Source: Deltaproteobacteria bacterium (GTDB lineage: Bacteria > Myxococcota_A > UBA796 > GCA-2862545). Taken from it: 39,414 bases of DNA. Below, piece after piece: positions 38,781-39,414 of the stretch; position 1 is the stretch's first letter; every line of letters begins with the position of its first letter. The stretch lies in NCBI GenBank assembly GCA_011376105.1, contig DRPG01000406.1:1-39414 (forward strand). The letters run 5' to 3'. The notes beneath the pieces are model-generated. The model was not told where the DNA came from. It searched no databases and saw only the letters and a program-made list of their open reading frames with translations. The position numbers and the translations under genes were made by a program.

Positions 38781-39414
38781 TCAGATCCCCAGGCCCCTGC
38801 AGATCAGGGCGCCGATCTCATGGGCAAAGCGAGCGACGGGGACCTCAGCCACGGACCGTGGGTAGTAGTCGGTGACGTGTTGGGTGCTGGGGCCCAGCCC
38901 GATCCCCAGCAGCTCCAGGGGCGCGTCCGGGCTGGACAGCCCCCGGATCGTCCACCGCAGATCTTCCTCGCTGGAGTGCAGCCCCGCAGGCTGGCCATCG
39001 CTGACCACGATCAGGATCCGTTGATCCGCAGGCTCAGCCAGCAGCTCGTTGGCGGCCTGGAGCACACAGGGCCCGTCGTCGTTGTGGCCTGCGTGGTTGT
39101 TGCCTCCGGGCCGGAGCTCTTCGACCTCCTGGGGCATGGTGGCGATATCGCGGCGCAGCGACTCACCAAAGTGGGCGTGGAACGGAGCAAAGGGGATCAC
39201 CACGTCCTGGAACCCGTTGACGGCGAAGGGCACCTTGAGCTGGGCCAGGGTCTCCGCCATCAAGATGGTGCCCAGCAGCGCAGCCTGGGACTTCCCCCCG
39301 CTCATCGAGCCCGACAGATCGATCAGCAGGGAGAACACCACCCTGCGGCGCTCGGGGATGCTGCTGCGGACCCACAGCTCGTTGTACAGCCTAGGATCCG
39401 CATCAAACTTCATC
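38781..39414 (-). CDS. VWA-domain protein, C-terminal part (cut by window edge)
   Basis: At least 210 codons run in from the window's right edge. VFSLLIDLSGSMSGGKSQAA carries the MIDAS DxSxS metal site, followed by AETLAQLKVPFAVNGFQD, HNDDGPCVLQAANELL (second MIDAS contribution) and ILIVVSDGQPAGLHSSEEDL, then YYPRSVAEVPVARFAHEIGALICRGL to the stop. The arrangement resembles C-terminal VWA domains of CobT/NorD-like proteins that work with MoxR-type AAA ATPases. The Met at 39413 is probably internal, since MKFDADPRLYNELWVRSSIP reads like mid-protein sequence. Partner ATPase and function cannot be judged here. Confidence 0.82.
   Translation of the reverse strand, partial: MKFDADPRLYNELWVRSSIPERRRVVFSLLIDLSGSMSGGKSQAALLGTILMAETLAQLKVPFAVNGFQDVVIPFAPFHAHFGESLRRDIATMPQEVEELRPGGNNHAGHNDDGPCVLQAANELLAEPADQRILIVVSDGQPAGLHSSEEDLRWTIRGLSSPDAPLELLGIGLGPSTQHVTDYYPRSVAEVPVARFAHEIGALICRGLGI

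Overview
The window is very GC-rich, densely coding DNA with strong G/C third-position bias. It is chromosomal in character: housekeeping genes, no phage, transposase, tRNA, rRNA or CRISPR recognised. Long cell-envelope proteins, a modular polyketide synthase, an alpha-2-macroglobulin, MORN-type repeats and a J-domain/RodZ-HTH fusion suggest a myxobacterium-like lineage (Myxococcota or a neighbouring former deltaproteobacterial group). That placement is inference from gene content, not from a marker gene. Two genome-wide habits stand out: GATC is far commoner than base composition predicts, and short tandem repeats occur both inside genes (6-bp and 18-bp units, in frame) and just behind genes (13- to 38-bp units).

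Layout. 1-5118, minus strand: a tight operon of zinc-ribbon membrane protein, GT-C-type glycosyltransferase, selA, J-domain/HTH protein and an RluD-like pseudouridine synthase (cut by the window edge), with overlapping or nearly touching ends. 5119-5470: repeats. 5471-8706, minus: MORN-repeat secreted protein and a 679-aa unknown. 8786-11332, plus: fdhD, a 58-aa ORF and a membrane protein whose end looks frameshifted. 11547-12491, plus: metallophosphoesterase. 12609-15613, minus: MBOAT O-acyltransferase and SGNH-like partner. 15815-21421, plus: a 1868-aa polyketide synthase, divergent from the acyltransferase pair, followed by a small PilZ-like protein and a sulfatase-superfamily lipoprotein (22069-23442). 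23611-24003, minus: DUF4079-like membrane protein. 24004-24604: gene remnant and 38-bp repeats. 24605-25867, minus: class I aminotransferase. 26041-27813, minus: DUF4139/MuiA-like protein, divergent from a 2067-aa alpha-2-macroglobulin lipoprotein (27951-34154). 34215-38273, minus: a 1352-aa membrane protein of unknown function. 38274-38780: GGGCAC-type repeats. 38781-39414, minus: C-terminal part of a VWA-domain protein.

How the genes may work together. SelA and FdhD both serve selenium/molybdenum formate dehydrogenase metabolism, although no formate dehydrogenase is in view. The MBOAT/SGNH pair, the membrane-tailed polyketide synthase and the sulfatase-like lipoprotein could form an acyl-chain making and surface-transfer locus; this is the most interesting hypothesis here and is untested. 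The alpha-2-macroglobulin, MuiA-like protein and giant membrane protein form an envelope-directed block.
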